From the NCBI GenBank assembly GCA_002430835.1, contig DJDA01000057.1, positions 1-15,859 of the forward strand: a stretch of DNA of 15,859 nucleotides, written 5' to 3'. Shown here piece by piece: positions 13,809 through 15,859 of the stretch. The position numbers and the translations under genes are program-made. The stretch's first letter is position 1; every line of letters starts with the position of its first letter. The notes beneath the pieces are model-generated. The model did no database searches. It saw nothing but the letters and a program-made list of their open reading frames with translations, and was not told where the DNA came from. This DNA is from Brevundimonas sp. UBA5936. Lineage in GTDB: Bacteria > Pseudomonadota > Alphaproteobacteria > Caulobacterales > Caulobacteraceae.

Positions 13809-15200
13809 TTAGTAGCGGTAGTGTTCCGGCTTGAACGGGCCCTCGACCGGCACCGAGATGTAGTCGGCCTGGTCCTTGCTGAGCGTCGTCAGCTTGGCGC
13901 CCAGCTTGGCCAGGTGCAGGAAGGCGACCTTCTCGTCCAGGTGCTTGGGCAGGGTGTAGACCTGGTTCTCATAGGCCTTGGCGTTGGTCCACAGCTCGAT
14001 CTGGGCCAGCGTCTGGTTGGTGAAGGACGCCGACATCACGAAGGACGGGTGGCCCGTGGCGTTGCCCAGGTTCACCAGACGGCCTTCCGACAGCAGGATG
14101 ATCTTCTTGCCGTCCGGGAACTCGATGTGGTGGACCTGATCCTTGATCTTGTCCCACTTGAAGTTCTTCAGGCCGGCGACCTGAATCTCGCTGTCGAAGT
14201 GGCCGATGTTGCAGACGATGGCGTTGTTGCGCATGGCGCGCATGTGCTCGACGCGGATGACGTCCTTGTTGCCCGTGGTGGTGACGAAGATGTCGGCCTT
14301 GTCGGCGACGTCTTCCAGGGTCTGGACCTCATAGCCTTCCATCGCCGCCTGCAGGGCGCAGATCGGGTCGATTTCGGTGACGATCACGCGGGCGCCGCCG
14401 TTGCGCAGCGAAGCCGCCGAGCCCTTGCCCACGTCGCCGTAGCCGCAGACCACCGCCACCTTGCCCGACAGCATGACGTCGGTGCCGCGACGGATGGCGT
14501 CGACCAGCGATTCACGGCAGCCGTACAGGTTGTCGAACTTCGACTTGGTGACGCTGTCGTTGACGTTGATGGCGGGGAAGGGCAGTTCGCCGCGTTCGGC
14601 CATCTGATACAGGCGGTGGACGCCCGTGGTCGTCTCTTCCGACACGCCGCCGATGGCGTCGCGGATGGCCGAATAGAAGCCCGGCTTTTCCTTCAGGTAG
14701 CGCTTCATGACCGAGAAGAGGGCTTCCTCTTCCTCGTTCTGCGGATTGTCCAGGACGGAGGCGTCCTTCTCGGCCTTCGGACCCAGCACGCACAGCAGGG
14801 TGGCGTCGCCGCCGTCGTCCAGGATCAGGTTGGGATAGCCGCCGTCGGCCCATTCGAAGATCTTGTGGGCGTAGTCCCAGTATTCCACCAACGTCTCGCC
14901 CTTGAAGGCGAAGACCGGCGTGCCCGACGCGGCGATGGCGGCGGCGGCGTGGTCCTGGGTCGAGAAGATGTTGCACGAGGCCCAGCGCACTTCGGCGCCC
15001 AGGGCTTCCAGCGTCTGGATCAGCACCGCCGTCTGGATGGTCATGTGCAGGCTGCCGGCGATGCGGGCGCCCTTCAGCGGCTGGGACGCGCCGTATTCCG
15101 CGCGCAGCGCCATCAGGCCCGGCATCTCGGTTTCGGCGATGGCGATTTCCTTGTTGCCGAAGTCGGCCAGGGAGATGTCGCGGACGATGTAGTCGGTCAT
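13809..15200 (-). CDS. ahcY: Adenosylhomocysteinase (S-adenosyl-L-homocysteine hydrolase)
   Basis: AhcY reversibly splits S-adenosylhomocysteine into adenosine and homocysteine, relieving product inhibition of methyltransferases and feeding methionine recycling. It is cytoplasmic and normally tetrameric. The 463 residues fit the longer bacterial form. Visible are the substrate histidine in GSLHMTIQTAVL (H52), the DDGGD block (128-132), INVNDSVTKSKFDN with catalytic K219 and D223, the NAD-binding GYGDVGKG (253-260) and the C-terminal PEHYRY that closes over NAD of the next subunit. I start at the ATG at 15200 (MTDYIVRD); the open frame upstream to 15272 is promoter region. It ends at a strong terminator and is monocistronic. 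A palindromic operator candidate lies 74 bases upstream. Confidence 0.98.
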   Translation of the reverse strand: MTDYIVRDISLADFGNKEIAIAETEMPGLMALRAEYGASQPLKGARIAGSLHMTIQTAVLIQTLEALGAEVRWASCNIFSTQDHAAAAIAASGTPVFAFKGETLVEYWDYAHKIFEWADGGYPNLILDDGGDATLLCVLGPKAEKDASVLDNPQNEEEEALFSVMKRYLKEKPGFYSAIRDAIGGVSEETTTGVHRLYQMAERGELPFPAINVNDSVTKSKFDNLYGCRESLVDAIRRGTDVMLSGKVAVVCGYGDVGKGSAASLRNGGARVIVTEIDPICALQAAMEGYEVQTLEDVADKADIFVTTTGNKDVIRVEHMRAMRNNAIVCNIGHFDSEIQVAGLKNFKWDKIKDQVHHIEFPDGKKIILLSEGRLVNLGNATGHPSFVMSASFTNQTLAQIELWTNAKAYENQVYTLPKHLDEKVAFLHLAKLGAKLTTLSKDQADYISVPVEGPFKPEHYRY

Positions 15201-15240
15201 GCAGAAATATCTTTCGGCCACTGTCGGGGGATCGCCGTCG

Positions 15241-15293
15241 CTATAGCGCGGCGCGGCGACGGGAGCAATCAAGACATAAGGATGTCTTTATAT
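15241..15293 (-). promoter_or_regulatory. ahcY: ahcY control region: 20-base palindromic operator candidate and possible promoter
   Basis: ACATAAGGATGTCTTTATAT (15274-15293) is an imperfect palindrome of the form ATAARGA-NN-TCYTTAT. It stands out as AT-rich in a GC-rich genome. It abuts a possible minus-strand -35 TTGATT (15272-15267) with GCTATA (15247-15242) as -10, a long 19-base spacing. From memory, SahR (ArsR-type, S-adenosylhomocysteine-responsive) operators upstream of methionine-cycle genes have a similar AT-rich palindromic form. The assignment is tentative. Confidence 0.5.
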
Positions 15294-15330
15294 GAGCGGC
15301 GGCTCGTCTGAATCGGGGACGTCTCGAGAC

Positions 15331-15395
15331 GGTTAAGGGAATCTACGCAATCCGGGCTTAACCCGGCCAATACCCTCTTGATGACAAGGGGTATT
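15331..15395. repeat. Nested inverted repeats in the ahcY / globin-sensor intergenic region
   Basis: GGTTAAG (15331-15337) pairs with CTTAACC (15357-15363). Overlapping this, CCGGG (15352-15356) pairs with CCCGG (15362-15366). Next to it AATACCC-T-CTTG (15369-15380) pairs with CAAG-GGGTATT (15385-15395) as an 11-bp stem with one bulged T and loop ATGA. No T-tract follows on either strand, so a terminator is unlikely; operator or leader-RNA structure is more plausible. The 15201-15436 region holds no gene that I can support. Confidence 0.55.
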
Positions 15396-15436
15396 AGGGC
15401 TCTCCCCCCGCCCTGCCGTTGAAACGAGTTTGCGTC

Positions 15437-15859
15437 ATGGCTTCCCACGAGATCGACCGTCGCATGAATTTCATGGGGCTGGGTCGGCCGTCCGCCGGTT
15501 ACAGCGCCATCTCCCCACTTCTGCGCCGCAACGCGCCCCTGGCCCTGGCCGCCTTCTACGACAAGGTGCGCGCCGAACCCGAGACCCGCCGCTTCTTCCG
15601 CGACGAAAGCCATGTCGCCGCCGCCAGCACCGCTCAGCAACGTCACTGGACCGCCATCATCGACGGCCGCGCCGACGAGGACTACGCCGCCTCGGTGCGC
15701 ACCATCGGCCGCGTCCACGCCCGCATCGGCCTGGAGCCGCGCTGGTACATCGGCGGCTACAGCGTCATCCTGGCCCATCTGACCCGCGCCATCATCGAGC
15801 GGCCCAGGAAGCTGTTCGCCAATCGCCGCGAACACGACCGCATCACCGCCGAGGCCGTG
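15437..15859 (+). CDS. Globin-coupled sensor, N-terminal heme domain (truncated by window edge)
   Basis: The first 141 residues of a longer protein are visible and form a sensor globin (protoglobin-like) domain that binds heme and senses oxygen or a related gas. Marks are the N-terminal block RRMNFMGLG, helix NAPLALAAFYDKVRAEPETR and FFRDESHV. The family signature is RVHARIGLEPRWYIGGY, with H94 as likely proximal heme ligand. Globin-coupled sensors carry an output module after this domain, most often a methyl-accepting chemotaxis domain or a diguanylate cyclase. That part lies outside the window, so the output cannot be named. I use the ATG at 15437; ATG at 15464 is an alternative. It diverges from ahcY across 236 bases. 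Confidence 0.92.
   Translation, partial: MASHEIDRRMNFMGLGRPSAGYSAISPLLRRNAPLALAAFYDKVRAEPETRRFFRDESHVAAASTAQQRHWTAIIDGRADEDYAASVRTIGRVHARIGLEPRWYIGGYSVILAHLTRAIIERPRKLFANRREHDRITAEAV

Noticed and set aside
13821..15311. 496-codon plus-strand frame opposite ahcY
   Set aside because: A mirror of ahcY codon structure; ahcY has complete motifs and correct length, this frame has none.
15369..15395. Hairpin considered as an intrinsic terminator
   Set aside because: No T-tract follows on either strand, and it lies between divergent genes where no transcript should end.
15201..15436. SAH or SAM riboswitch upstream of ahcY
   Set aside because: I looked for conserved riboswitch-type helices and a nearby expression platform. 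The hairpins present do not match the SAH aptamer layout that I know, and the main structures lie far upstream of the ahcY start.

Overview
The window looks chromosomal and comes from a high-GC alphaproteobacterium, most likely Caulobacterales and close to Brevundimonas. This rests on base composition, the alphaproteobacterial ubiE-ubiB order, the alphaproteobacterial form of AhcY, an etfBA cluster with a PduO-type adenosyltransferase and a HIG1-domain protein nearby, a large TonB-dependent receptor and a globin-coupled sensor. The genus is inferred from gene content and not from any database match. I see no phage genes, transposases, CRISPR arrays, tRNAs or rRNAs.

Layout. Positions 1-2324 (minus) hold ubiE followed by ubiB of ubiquinone synthesis; ubiB runs off the left edge. 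Divergent from them, 2449-3527 (plus) hold a pterin carbinolamine dehydratase and a short-chain dehydrogenase that overlap by four bases. A 31/32-matching inverted repeat and a minus-strand terminator follow. At 3727-6570 (minus) a lipoprotein amidohydrolase with intact metal ligands is followed 3 bases later by a secreted paralogue that has lost every recognisable metal ligand. Upstream of that pair is a small DUF167 protein gene (6675-6956), then a second large inverted repeat (6994-7147).

Energy metabolism and iron. etfB and etfA (minus, 7224-8917) encode the electron transfer flavoprotein. A small membrane protein of unknown function (plus, 9043-9384) diverges from them and converges on a minus-strand pair: a HIG1-domain two-helix membrane protein and a cobalamin adenosyltransferase. 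A siderophore-type TonB-dependent receptor (plus, 10349-12505) is preceded by two Fur-like dyads and closed by a good terminator.

Right end. An unrecognised 373-aa protein (plus, 12623-13744) converges on ahcY (minus, 13809-15200) across a bidirectional terminator. ahcY and a truncated globin-coupled sensor (plus, from 15437) share a divergent intergenic region. It holds a palindrome resembling an S-adenosylhomocysteine-responsive operator, a long hairpin and two GANTC methylation sites.

Most of the window is core metabolism. The parts most worth a second look are the active/inactive amidohydrolase pair with its histidine-rich insert, the regulatory dyads upstream of the receptor and ahcY, the two inverted-repeat elements, and the two unrecognised proteins.
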